A DNA stretch of 64,000 nt from Paenibacillus radicis (ex Xue et al. 2023) (GCF_024722015.1 NZ_JANQBD010000017.1:143307-207306), one strand, 5' to 3'; numbered from the stretch's first letter, positions 24,785 through 32,944 are shown. Numbers and translations are program-made. Notes: generated from the sequence alone by a model not told the origin.

Positions 24785-24818
24785 GCGTATCCCACAGCAT
24801 TCAAGCAATGGGATACGC
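24785..24818 (-). promoter_or_regulatory. Intra-operon stem-loop between rhaEW and the ASRT gene
   Basis: The 10-bp perfect arms GCGTATCCCA and TGGGATACGC flank a 14-base loop. On the minus strand AATCTTTTGC follows. It could attenuate or stabilise segments of the operon transcript. Confidence 0.6.
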
Positions 24819-24853
24819 CACCTTCTAGTAGTACCTTGCTCCGTTTCTTGCTG

Positions 24854-26923
24854 TTATCTAGTAAATGCCGCAGGAACGCCGCCATCCACGGTCATCATGC
24901 ATCCCGTTGTTTTCTCTGCCTTGGAAGAAGCGAAGAATGCGATTGCGTCAGCAATGTCTTGAGGATAGATGTTCACAAGCAAAGTTGTTCTTTTACGATA
25001 GTACTCTTCAAGCTGATCCGGTTCGATATTGTAAGCAGCAGCTCTCTCATTACGCCAGCCTGAATTCCAAATTGCCGAGCCTTGCAGAATCGCATCCGGC
25101 AGTACGGAGTTAACACGAATTCCGAACTCCCCGCCTTCTGCAGCGATGCAGCGGGCCAAATGTACCTCAGCGGCTTTTGCAGTGCTGTACGCTGATGCAT
25201 TCTTCCCTGCATAAATCGAGTTTTTGGAGCCTACAAACACCATATTACCGCCAATCGACTGCTGTTTCATAAGACGGAAGGCCTCTCTTGCAATCAGGAA
25301 ATAACCAGTTGCAAGAACGTTCATGTTCAGGTTCCACTCTTTTAACGAGGTTTGGTCAAAAGGACTTGAGGTTGCCAAACCTGCATTGTTAACCACGATG
25401 TCTACGCCACCGTATGCCAATATGGATTGGCGGAATGCAGCAGCCACTTGCTCTTCATCCGTCACGTCAATCTTCACAGCTGTAACTCTTGCCTCACCGT
25501 ACTGGGCATTCAACTCCTGAGCCAGCTTCTCGGCGCCTTCGATATTCAGATCCGCGATTACTACATGAGCGCCGTCCTTCAAAAATTGACGGCAAGTTGC
25601 GCTTCCGATACCGCCAGCGCCTCCTGTAATGAAAGCAACCTTACGTGAGAACTCAGCTTCGGCAGGCGCTAATGACAGCTTATACAGCTCCAGTGGCCAG
25701 TATTCCACATTGTACGACTCATTTTCGCTAAGTGAAACGAATTGCCCCAATGCCGTAGCCCCACGCATAACGGAGATTGCACGATGATATAATGCTCCGC
25801 TAACTTTGGACATAGACCAGCTTTTGCCTGTATTGATCATCCCTACGCCAGGAATAAGAATAACGCGTGGAGCTGATTCGAAGATTTGGTCGCCATCATT
25901 GCAATTGCGTTGGAAATAAGCTTGGTATTCCGCTTTGTAAGCTTCAACACCGCTTTTAACCGCTGCTGTCAATGCTGTCACATCTCCTGAAGCGGGGTCC
26001 CACTCCACGAACAAAGGCTTCATCTTTGTATGAACGAGATGATCCGGGCAAGCTGCTCCTACTTGAGACAAGCTCGCAGCATCCTTGCTGTTAACGAATT
26101 GCAACACATCTGCTGCGTCATCGTAAGTTAAAATCATCTTTTTCTCATTGCTTACAGCGCCACGAATGACCGGCATAATCTGAACAGCAATTTGTTGTCT
26201 TTCTTCAGCTGACAATGCTTGATACTTAGCTCCGCCGAACAACGTTTCCTCTTTCACTTTAGCTTCGATAAAGTCTTCTGCCTCTTGAATAACTGCTAGC
26301 GTTTTTAAGTAACTAGCTTCAGACGTATCGCCCCATGTAACAAGACCATGCTTCTCCATCAGCACTAGCTCCGCTTTCGGGTTAGCGAGAACGCCTTGTG
26401 CAATCATTCTAGACAAGCTGAATCCTGGGCGGATGTAAGGTACCCATACGAAACGGTCTCCATAAATTTCTTTGGCCAGCTCTTTACCGTTATCAGCACA
26501 ACATAAGCTTATAATTGCATCTGGATGTGTATGGTCAACATGCTTGAATGGAAGAAATGCATGCAATAATGTTTCGATGGAAGCACGAGGATGCTTGCTA
26601 TCAACCATGCAATGGCCCAAATAAGCTACCATTTCTTCATCACTCATTGTTTCTCTCTCAAATAAAGGACGAATATCCTCCAAATTCAAACCTGTGAAAT
26701 TGCCTGCTTTCATTGTAGCCAAGTCAGAACCGCTGCCTTTAACATACATAACCTCGATTGATCTGCCGCGGAAATCTGTTATTGTTGTTTTCGTTGAAGT
26801 ATTGCCCCCGCCCCAGTTCGCAACCGAACGGTCAGTTCCTAACAGATTAGAACGATAAACTAGCTCTTCAAGCCCCCCTGTCAGTTGTGAAGCTTTGCTG
26901 TTGTTCCATAAATTGGATGGCAT
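24854..26923 (-). CDS. rhaEW: Rhamnulose-1-phosphate aldolase / lactaldehyde dehydrogenase fusion
   Basis: The 689-residue protein fuses a class II aldolase (about residues 1-420) to a short-chain dehydrogenase (about 430-689). The aldolase half has NWGGGNTSTK, a Zn-binding HVDHTHPDAI and KHGLVTWG. The dehydrogenase half has the NAD motif TGGAGGIGSA, NNAGLA and the active-site YSTAK. It cleaves L-rhamnulose-1-phosphate to DHAP and L-lactaldehyde, and the second domain probably oxidises lactaldehyde to lactate. Bacillus YuxG is a relative. It is the first gene of the operon; the ATG follows GGGAGG. Confidence 0.95.
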   Translation of the reverse strand: MPSNLWNNSKASQLTGGLEELVYRSNLLGTDRSVANWGGGNTSTKTTITDFRGRSIEVMYVKGSGSDLATMKAGNFTGLNLEDIRPLFERETMSDEEMVAYLGHCMVDSKHPRASIETLLHAFLPFKHVDHTHPDAIISLCCADNGKELAKEIYGDRFVWVPYIRPGFSLSRMIAQGVLANPKAELVLMEKHGLVTWGDTSEASYLKTLAVIQEAEDFIEAKVKEETLFGGAKYQALSAEERQQIAVQIMPVIRGAVSNEKKMILTYDDAADVLQFVNSKDAASLSQVGAACPDHLVHTKMKPLFVEWDPASGDVTALTAAVKSGVEAYKAEYQAYFQRNCNDGDQIFESAPRVILIPGVGMINTGKSWSMSKVSGALYHRAISVMRGATALGQFVSLSENESYNVEYWPLELYKLSLAPAEAEFSRKVAFITGGAGGIGSATCRQFLKDGAHVVIADLNIEGAEKLAQELNAQYGEARVTAVKIDVTDEEQVAAAFRQSILAYGGVDIVVNNAGLATSSPFDQTSLKEWNLNMNVLATGYFLIAREAFRLMKQQSIGGNMVFVGSKNSIYAGKNASAYSTAKAAEVHLARCIAAEGGEFGIRVNSVLPDAILQGSAIWNSGWRNERAAAYNIEPDQLEEYYRKRTTLLVNIYPQDIADAIAFFASSKAEKTTGCMMTVDGGVPAAFTR

Positions 26924-27060
26924 TGTTTGATTTCCTCCCGAATAGTTTTGGTTAATATTGTTTTATGATAGATTCATCATATCATATGTCTGTTTATTTT
27001 TGTATATGTATTTTTATTTTTGTTTTTAGTCCGTATTCTGCGATATTTTTGTAGTATAAT
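26924..27060 (-). promoter_or_regulatory. Rhamnose operon promoter region
   Basis: On the minus strand a TATGAT near 26983 could be the -10, with no recognisable -35, which suggests weak or activator-dependent initiation. Upstream lie two exact copies of TTTATTTTTGT (plus strand 26993-27003 and 27013-27023), spaced 20 bases or two helical turns. They are candidate operators for the DeoR-type regulator. Confidence 0.5.
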
Positions 27061-27280
27061 TTGCTTTGCTTCATTAAATTAACATTATAATATCCCCCTA
27101 TTAAACTATCTCTATACAAGAACCTCCGGTTCATACTCATACTCTAATATAATATGAAAAGCTTCTAATCGAAGCCCTTTCGAGGAAGATACAAACGTGT
27201 CTTAGCGGTGGCTTTTCTTGCAATAATAGAAAGGTGAACCCCCGGTTCGAACTTATACTTTCTAAATATTATTAAAAAAA
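27061..27280. other. Unexplained gap with two related hairpin repeats
   Basis: No gene is visible. Two related segments start with GAACCTCCGGTTC (27120) and GAACCCCCGGTTC (27236), each a 5-bp hairpin, followed by similar sequence (ATACTCATACTCTAA and GAACTTATACTTTCTAA). They are 116 bases apart. The GGTTCGAA in the second resembles a tRNA T-arm, but no cloverleaf can be drawn. Confidence 0.5.
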
Positions 27281-27323
27281 ACTACGCAGTCCGCCTTACC
27301 AGCAGATTGCATAGCCTTTTTGA
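27281..27323 (-). terminator. Terminator of the flavodoxin gene
   Basis: The arms CTACGCAGTC and GATTGCATAG form a stem with one mismatch and one G-U. It is flanked by A-run and T-run on both sides, 60 bases beyond the flavodoxin stop. Confidence 0.6.
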
Positions 27324-27382
27324 TTACATCTATTTATTGAATCATTTTTCTCTTCTGTTATTAGGATGGTAATTGCATTTCA

Positions 27383-27823
27383 TTAAAGAGCGGCTGCAAA
27401 CTGCCGGCCAAACTCTTTACACTGCTCTTTCTCTTCATTAGAAGGAGTCAACTCAATTTTCAAGCCTTCGAGAACAACCTCAGCTCCCAATTCCTTTAGC
27501 TTAGAAACCAGAGTATCAACCGCTGCACCATATTCCGAATAGGAGGAATCGCATGAACCGAAAGCGGCCGATTTTTTATTAGTCAGATCTATATCATCCA
27601 TCTCTTCATATAAATCAAGGAACTCATCGGGCAAGTCACCGTCTCCCCAAGTGTACGCACCTAATACAACGCCATCATATTCAGTCAGCTCAGATGCACT
27701 TGCGTCCATCGAAGACTTCAAAGTTATTTCATGACCAGCTTCACGAATTCCATCTGCAATCGCTTCTGCCATTTCTTCTGTATTGCCCGTCATACTTGCA
27801 AAAACTACTATTACGTTTGCCAT
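27383..27823 (-). CDS. Flavodoxin
   Basis: The 146-residue protein is a short-chain flavodoxin. The FMN phosphate loop is SMTGNTEEMAE at residues 9-19, followed by the aromatic loop TWGDGDLPDEF and SCDSSYSEYGAAVD. It is a low-potential electron carrier that can replace ferredoxin when iron is scarce. I start at ATG 27823 behind AGAGGAG; an extension to 27883 has no ribosome site. A perfect Fur box about 100 bases upstream fits iron control. Bacillus YkuN/YkuP are likely counterparts. Confidence 0.92.
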   Translation of the reverse strand: MANVIVVFASMTGNTEEMAEAIADGIREAGHEITLKSSMDASASELTEYDGVVLGAYTWGDGDLPDEFLDLYEEMDDIDLTNKKSAAFGSCDSSYSEYGAAVDTLVSKLKELGAEVVLEGLKIELTPSNEEKEQCKEFGRQFAAAL

Positions 27824-27925
27824 CTTTTCCGCTCCTCTTAATGAATGATTATAATGTTGTGTTAAAACTCCATTTACAAACAAGGCAGATATTAAGAATG
27901 TATTCGATAACGATTCTCACTTTAT

Positions 27926-27940
27926 TGATAATGATTATCA
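27926..27940. promoter_or_regulatory. Perfect Fur box upstream of flavodoxin
   Basis: The sequence TGATAATGATTATCA matches the Bacillus 7-1-7 Fur consensus (TGATAAT-N-ATTATCA) exactly. A weaker related sequence (GATAACGATTCTCA, 27905-27918) lies alongside. The only gene it faces is the flavodoxin gene. Confidence 0.85.
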
Positions 27941-28047
27941 ATTTCATTTGTTAATTTAATACATCTGCATGGGAATGTCAAGCTTCAATTAAAAAATAAT
28001 AAAGATGTAGCTCATCATAGCCATGCTTCATCCAAGAAAGTCAATGA

Positions 28048-28255
28048 AATAGCGGAAGTATTATTCCTCTGTCACCTGAAAAGCTCAAAAAATAGAGAGA
28101 CAACGGAACAGCTGATTCCGTTATCTCTCTATTTTTATACAAAGCTTGCCTATTCGCCCAACATAACGGAATTCCGCCTTCCGCTATCGCCTTATATTGG
28201 AGGCTGCAGATGGAATAGCGGAAATCTCCGTTCCGTTCAAACTGGCCGTTAGCTT
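28048..28255. repeat. Dispersed repeat, family 1, copy A
   Basis: About 200 bases match the segment at 47936-48145 in order: AGCGGAAGT, then ACTC or AGCTC, a long hairpin, ATAACGGAATTCC, then a GATGGAATA motif and CCGTT. The hairpin at 28089-28134 has arms AAATAGAGAGACAACGGAA and TTCCGTTATCTCTCTATTT. It has no coding capacity and may act as a terminator for neighbours. Confidence 0.85.
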
Positions 28256-28290
28256 ATTCCATCCATTTCATTCAATTAGTCAAATAATTA

Positions 28291-28668
28291 CTATTCCGAG
28301 TCTGTTGTTGATATATGCCCTTGGTTGTTTTGGATTAAGCTCACAACCTCATCATAATCTTTTTCATTAACCTGCACCGCTAAAACATAATGAAAACGCT
28401 CAAGCTCATCATCCTCACCATCTAGTGAAACTCCTAGTAAAGGTGCATACTCCCCACTGCTCTCCGCATAAACTATAGCTCCAGAACCGCCCGTTCCTGA
28501 AGGTGCGATGCCTGCGCCAAGCGGCACAACCAGCTCGCTGTTACCAGACATGCCATCTTCTTGAATCACTCCGATTTCCAGCATTTCAGTATCATACTTT
28601 TGCAGTAAGATTCTAACATCCTCTGCTTCATTCTCTGTCCGAAAGTAAGCTTGAATGGATTTTATCAT
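28291..28668 (-). CDS. Small acidic protein of unknown function
   Basis: The 125-residue protein starts at ATG 28668 behind AAAGGAGAG. The N-terminal part (IQAYFRTENEAEDVRILLQKYD) and a Gly/Ser-rich middle (LGAGIAPSGTGGSGA) resemble the general-stress YflT / 17M-type proteins, which have a ferredoxin-like half and a glycine-zipper loop, but the match is loose. The C-terminal half is acidic (LDGEDDELERF) and ends with a second alpha-beta unit (HYVLAVQVNEKDYDEVVSLIQ). It is a single gene. Confidence 0.65.
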   Translation of the reverse strand: MIKSIQAYFRTENEAEDVRILLQKYDTEMLEIGVIQEDGMSGNSELVVPLGAGIAPSGTGGSGAIVYAESSGEYAPLLGVSLDGEDDELERFHYVLAVQVNEKDYDEVVSLIQNNQGHISTTDSE

Positions 28669-28760
28669 AGTCAATCTCTCCTTTACCTGAAGTTTGGATA
28701 CACCATCTTTTTACCCATAAAGGAGATCTTGAATACATATTTAAGCCTAATGTGAAAAAA

Positions 28761-28816
28761 TTATAATAGATCTTCGCCTATTTAAACTATTATAAAATTA
28801 TTCTTATACTATTATA
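28761..28816. promoter_or_regulatory. Three CTATTATA motifs upstream of the XRE regulator
   Basis: TTATAATAG (28761-28769) is the inverse of ACTATTATA, which occurs at 28786-28794 and 28808-28816. The cluster sits in the promoter region and may be an operator of the XRE regulator; some copies could also serve as -10 elements. Confidence 0.4.
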
Positions 28817-28878
28817 GTTGTGTTTTGCAACAGGATCTTTTATAATCATCCTTACGACTAAAAATGGAGTGACATAAC

Positions 28879-29721
28879 TTGACGTTAATTGACGTGGATC
28901 GACTACATACGCTAGGCCAATTTTTAAAAACAGCACGCACCAAGCTAAACCCTGACACCGCCGGCTTTACCGGAGGAGGACGCAGACGAACACCTGGACT
29001 TCGACGTGAAGAAGTCGCTCAGCTTGCAGATGTGAGCACCACCTGGTACACATGGTTGGAGCAAGGTCGCAATATCCAGGTATCTGCTCTTGTATTGGAT
29101 CGAATTGCTACAGCACTTCAGTTAAGCACTGCCGATCGCAGCTATTTATTTACAATGGCTCTGAAGCAAACCTCCTCCATTTTTAATGAATCTCCGCCGG
29201 TCATTGATCCGACGCTGCAGCGTATTCTTGATTACTTATGCCCCTGTCCAGCCTTTATCGCTGACCGGAGATGCGATATCATCGGGTGGAATAAAGCTGC
29301 CAGTATAATTTTTGGAGACATAGGTCCTTTCAGCAGAGAGGATAGAAATATTGTGTGGCTTTCCTTTATGAAACCTGAAGTTCGGGAAATGGTTGTGAAT
29401 TGGGAGGATTTTGCGAAGGATTTTCTTACGATATTCCGCAACTATCAAGGACAGTATCATGGCGATCCATGGTATGACGAGTTTATCCAGCATTGCGGTC
29501 AAATCAACCCCATGTTCAAACAGCTGTGGCAGAGAAGCGAGCTCCCGGCCGTCCCCAAAACATTGCGTGAGATCAATCACCCTAATGCCGGCAGCATGAG
29601 ATTCGAACTCACTTCTTTTCAAGTTTATGCTCGTGCCGATCTGCGCTGCTGTGTGTACACTCCATTGCCGGACACTGAGACGGAAGCGAAGCTGGAGCAG
29701 CTGCTTACAGCGGTTAGTTAG
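28879..29721 (+). CDS. XRE-family regulator with MmyB-like domain
   Basis: The 280-residue protein begins with a helix-turn-helix domain (LGQFLKTARTKLNP, RRRTPGLRREEVAQLADVSTTWYTWLEQGR) and continues into an MmyB-like ligand-binding domain (about residues 110-280: IIGWNKAASIIFGD, FRNYQGQYHGDPWYDEFI, HPNAGSMRFELTSFQV). Such proteins may bind fatty-acid-like ligands. The start is TTG 28879, placed after GGAGTGA; no better ATG exists. Relatives usually sit beside an oxidoreductase target, but here it stands alone. Confidence 0.85.
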   Translation: MTLIDVDRLHTLGQFLKTARTKLNPDTAGFTGGGRRRTPGLRREEVAQLADVSTTWYTWLEQGRNIQVSALVLDRIATALQLSTADRSYLFTMALKQTSSIFNESPPVIDPTLQRILDYLCPCPAFIADRRCDIIGWNKAASIIFGDIGPFSREDRNIVWLSFMKPEVREMVVNWEDFAKDFLTIFRNYQGQYHGDPWYDEFIQHCGQINPMFKQLWQRSELPAVPKTLREINHPNAGSMRFELTSFQVYARADLRCCVYTPLPDTETEAKLEQLLTAVS

Positions 29722-29810
29722 CCTTATTCGGATTAACGTTGCACGGTTTAAGCTCGACCCGATATTAATTTTGTAACCATATTTGTTATTTGTTCAATTA
29801 ACTTAAATAA

Positions 29811-29852
29811 AAACCAGTCCTACACTAATTAAAGTGTTAGGCTGGTTTTTTT
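29811..29852 (+). terminator. Terminator of the XRE regulator gene
   Basis: The stem AAACCAGTCCTACACT / AAGTGTTAGGCTGGTTT is followed by a T-run. Confidence 0.9.
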
Positions 29853-29874
29853 CTTGCATTTCTTTGCAAAAAAG

Positions 29875-29903
29875 TTGACAAAGAGCCCCAATACGAATAT
29901 GAT
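29875..29903 (+). promoter_or_regulatory. Sigma-A promoter of the TetR / efflux operon
   Basis: The -35 TTGACA (29875-29880) and -10 TATGAT (29898-29903) are separated by 17 bases, near consensus for the housekeeping sigma factor. Confidence 0.85.
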
Positions 29904-29920
29904 CATTTTATCGAATTGAA

Positions 29921-29935
29921 TGAATGATTCATTCA
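29921..29935. promoter_or_regulatory. TetR-type operator
   Basis: The sequence TGAATGA-T-TCATTCA is a perfect 7-1-7 palindrome between the -10 and the TetR gene, where a bound repressor would block transcription. Palindromes of this form are typical of TetR-family regulators of efflux pumps. Confidence 0.75.
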
Positions 29936-29962
29936 TTTACATGAAGGAGGAGTTTTACAAGC

Positions 29963-30556
29963 ATGATGACCGATTCCAAGGATCACCTTCGGGACGAACG
30001 AAGAGAACAGATCAAGCGGGCAGCGCTCAAAGTATTTGCACAACGCGGCTTGATAGGTACCAAGATGAACATGATAGCCAGAGAAGCGCAGATCAGTGAC
30101 GGCCTCTCGTACCGTTATTTCAAATCTAAGGAAGAAATCCTTACTGAACTTATTAAGGAGGCTATTGAGGGCTCTAACGAAGCGTTTGCTCTTATCACGA
30201 ATATGCCTGGATCGCCAATTGAAAAAGTTCGGACCTTAACCAATGAGATTTTGCAGGAGGATAATCATCACTTCATTCTGATGCAGCAGGTGATGTTAGC
30301 TGATGAGCTGCCGAATGAAGTTGTAGAGCTGCTTAAGACGCACGACTCCGCGGCGATGATCAATACGTTGACCGCCATAATCGCAAAGGGGCAGCATTCT
30401 GGAGAATTCGTTGAAGGCAATCCGAAAGAGCTTGCCATGTGGTATTTGACATCTCTCGTCGGCCTGATGAATATACAAAAGATAGATATTGAAGGCTACC
30501 AGCTGCCTGATGCCGATTTCATGATGCGCTTGATTGTGAAGCCTAATCCTATATAG
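29963..30556 (+). CDS. TetR-family repressor
   Basis: The 197-residue protein has the TetR helix-turn-helix (IKRAALKVFAQRGLIGTKMNMIAREAQISDGLSYRYFKSKEEIL) and an all-helical ligand domain. The start ATG (29963, or the next codon) follows AAGGAGGAG. The 15-base gap to the efflux gene, and the operator in its own promoter, imply that it represses the whole operon until a drug-like ligand binds. Confidence 0.92.
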   Translation: MMTDSKDHLRDERREQIKRAALKVFAQRGLIGTKMNMIAREAQISDGLSYRYFKSKEEILTELIKEAIEGSNEAFALITNMPGSPIEKVRTLTNEILQEDNHHFILMQQVMLADELPNEVVELLKTHDSAAMINTLTAIIAKGQHSGEFVEGNPKELAMWYLTSLVGLMNIQKIDIEGYQLPDADFMMRLIVKPNPI

Positions 30557-30571
30557 AAAGCAGGTTTATAC

Positions 30572-32089
30572 ATGAAAAAGGACATGACGAACAAAACCTT
30601 AATCTTGATCGGGTTGCTGCTTGGCCTCGTCTTCTCGGAACTCGATCAAACAGCTGTCTCAACAGCATTACCTACAATTATCCGCGATCTGCACGGGTTG
30701 GCGCTCTTCGGCTGGGTAGCGGGAATTTATATGCTGTCAATCACAATCTTCATGCCAATCTTCGGCAAGCTGGCCGATCTCTATGGTCGCAAACGGATTT
30801 ATCTGCTCTGTGTCGCGCTTTTCATAGCAGGCTCCATTCTATGCGGACTAGCGAACTCGATGACAACATTGCTTATAGGCAGAGGCATACAAGGGATCGG
30901 AGCCGGAGGACTTATGCCGCTCGCCATGATTATTATCGGAGACTCGTTCCCTCTCGAACAACGGGCGAAGGTACAGAGCTTGGTCGGCCCGATGCTGATT
31001 TTACCGCAGCTGCTAGGACCGACAGTAGGTGGTTATTTCGTCAGCCATATGAACTGGCACTGGATATTTCTGATCAACATCCCGGTAGGGCTGGTTGCAG
31101 CCTTTTTCGTCGCCAAAGGTCTGCGTGAATCCGTGAGTTCAGAGAAGAAGCAGATAGACTGGGCTGGAGCATGCACGCTCGTCCTCTCTATGCTGGCTTT
31201 ACTTTTCGCGCCGGTGCTAATAGATGTAGCAGGCTATACATGGTCTTCTCCCGTCATAATCGCCTTGCTGGCATTATCAGGCGTATTGATCGCCCTGTTC
31301 ATCCGCATCGAATCGAAGGCTGCAGATCCGATCATTCCGCTTCAGTTGTTCCGTAACCGCTCGGTTGTAGTTCTATCGCTTATCGTCTTCATAACGATGC
31401 TTGGAGTTATGGGAGGCATGTCCGGGTTTCCCTTCTTCGCTCAGAACGTGATGGGCATGACTCCTACTGCTTCCGGCTATCTGATGTTAGCCTTCATGGC
31501 AGGTGCGATCCCTGCGAGCATATTATGCGGATTCCTGATCACTAAGATTCCTTACAAGCATCTGTTTGTTTCTTCATTTGTCCTGCCCGTTGCCGGTTAT
31601 CTGGTACTGTCTAGAATCGACGTGAGCACAACCGTACTGTATGTAATCATTGCATTCTTCATATTGGGATTGGGTATTGGCGTATTATTCGGTAGCGACA
31701 ACCTGATCGTACAGGAAACGGTGGATAAGGAGCATACAGGGGTTGGTGTTGCCACCGTACAGCTGTTCCAATCGCTTGGTGCCACTCTTGGATTCAGCAT
31801 CTTCGGCAGTCTGCTCTCCCGCAACATTCATAACGGTATCGACCAATTATCCGATCAGTTCCCAGCAGGAACATCGGACTCCATCATGAACGGGGGGATA
31901 CCGGAAGGGATACCGGCAGACTTGCTGCTTCAGATCAAAACTGTATTCGCCGGAGCGTTCCAGCAAATGTTTATGATAGGAACACTTTTTGCCATTGCAG
32001 TATTTATTATATGCTGGTTCATGAAGAAGGAAGTGCTAACCCCTCAGCAGAACCCCACGCATACAGTTATGCCTGGTGAGACAGTATAA
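30572..32089 (+). CDS. MFS drug efflux transporter, DHA2 (14-helix) family
   Basis: The 505-residue protein has about 14 membrane helices. It shows DQTAVSTALPTI in the first helix, the MFS loop motif GKLADLYGRKRIY, the antiporter motif region GRGIQGIGAGGLMPLAMI, and LGPTVGGYF. This is the EmrB/QacA type of proton-coupled multidrug exporter. It is the second gene of the TetR operon. Substrates are not predictable. Confidence 0.9.
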   Translation: MKKDMTNKTLILIGLLLGLVFSELDQTAVSTALPTIIRDLHGLALFGWVAGIYMLSITIFMPIFGKLADLYGRKRIYLLCVALFIAGSILCGLANSMTTLLIGRGIQGIGAGGLMPLAMIIIGDSFPLEQRAKVQSLVGPMLILPQLLGPTVGGYFVSHMNWHWIFLINIPVGLVAAFFVAKGLRESVSSEKKQIDWAGACTLVLSMLALLFAPVLIDVAGYTWSSPVIIALLALSGVLIALFIRIESKAADPIIPLQLFRNRSVVVLSLIVFITMLGVMGGMSGFPFFAQNVMGMTPTASGYLMLAFMAGAIPASILCGFLITKIPYKHLFVSSFVLPVAGYLVLSRIDVSTTVLYVIIAFFILGLGIGVLFGSDNLIVQETVDKEHTGVGVATVQLFQSLGATLGFSIFGSLLSRNIHNGIDQLSDQFPAGTSDSIMNGGIPEGIPADLLLQIKTVFAGAFQQMFMIGTLFAIAVFIICWFMKKEVLTPQQNPTHTVMPGETV

Positions 32090-32220
32090 GTTATTCATAC
32101 TAAGGATTACTTTCATTGAGTACATTCTGTCGTTACATGATGTTGTAATTGCGAATCGCGCCCTTTAAGAACGAATATGATGTCATCTCATTCGATTACC
32201 CGGGAAATAAGCAAATACGA

Positions 32221-32912
32221 ATAAGAGGCTGTCCCAAAAAGGTATCAGTGAATGAATCAGTCCCAAACTATGTACAAAGACGCCTCCAAACCACCATGTA
32301 AGTGGAAATGGAAGCGTCTTTTTTGTAGGAAAATTCCCATCAGAGTGGGGGTTCTAAAATCCAAAAATGAGTCCTGCCGCTTTTTGGATGTGCTTAAGTG
32401 ATGGGGCGAGAAGCGATGTTCAAAGGCTGCTTTCAATCTAGAGGAGACCATGATTTGTCGTGGCCGCTGCGGAAGGAAAGAAAATAGATGGAAATTGTAA
32501 CGCTAATCCAGCATGGATATCGCCTGAAATCAATCTAACTGGAAAAACTAACTCTAATAGAGGTGAAATGGTGGATATCAGCCAAAATACGTAGAATTAG
32601 CATGAGGAATTCCAGCTATAAGACTTGGAATGCTATTTTCGGTGTAACTAACTTGACATTTTCCTGATAATTGCACGGAGTACGCCAGACTGCCATGCAA
32701 TGCCGTAACCGAACCACGAACCACGAACCCGGCACCCGCGATATGTACGCGCTGGAAAGCGACCTCATCTTATTCATCACTAAGAATACACAAGAATATG
32801 CAAAAAAGCCTTCAACTATTAAAGTGGAATTGAGGGCTCTTTTGCAACCATCCATTCAGGATAAAATGGTGGAGGAGTTGTCCTCAAAATGACTTTTGGG
32901 ACAGCCCCTTAT
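32221..32912. mobile_element. Transposase-less element with terminal inverted repeats
   Basis: The left end ATAAGAGGCTGTCCCAAAA and the right end, read inverted, ATAAGGGGCTGTCCCAAAA differ at one base over 19. GGCTGTCCCAAAA ends are common among Firmicute insertion sequences. The 692-base interior has no transposase, two terminator-like stem-loops (such as the GACGC / GCGTC stem around 32279-32327) and a copy of dispersed family 2 (32529-32625). It looks like a deleted IS or a MITE. A target-site duplication is not evident. Confidence 0.6.
32529..32625. repeat. Dispersed inverted-repeat element, family 2, short copy
   Basis: The unit starts CAATCTAACTGGAAAAACT and ends GAATTCCAGCTATAAG, matching the edges of the element at 7176-7375. 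It is nested inside the inverted-repeat element at 32221-32912. Confidence 0.6.
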
Positions 32913-32944
32913 ACTGAATATGCAGCAGATCCACAGTCGCTGCC

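Noticed and set aside
27055..27060. Plus-strand TATAAT as a promoter
   Set aside because: No -35 lies upstream at a suitable distance, and no plus-strand gene follows before the convergent flavodoxin gene.
27236..27260. Possible tRNA from GGTTCGAA
   Set aside because: No acceptor stem, anticodon arm or D-arm could be drawn around it; a sister copy has GGTTCATA.
32671..32892. 73-residue protein inside the inverted-repeat element
   Set aside because: It has no recognisable family or ribosome site, and it runs into the element's terminal repeat.
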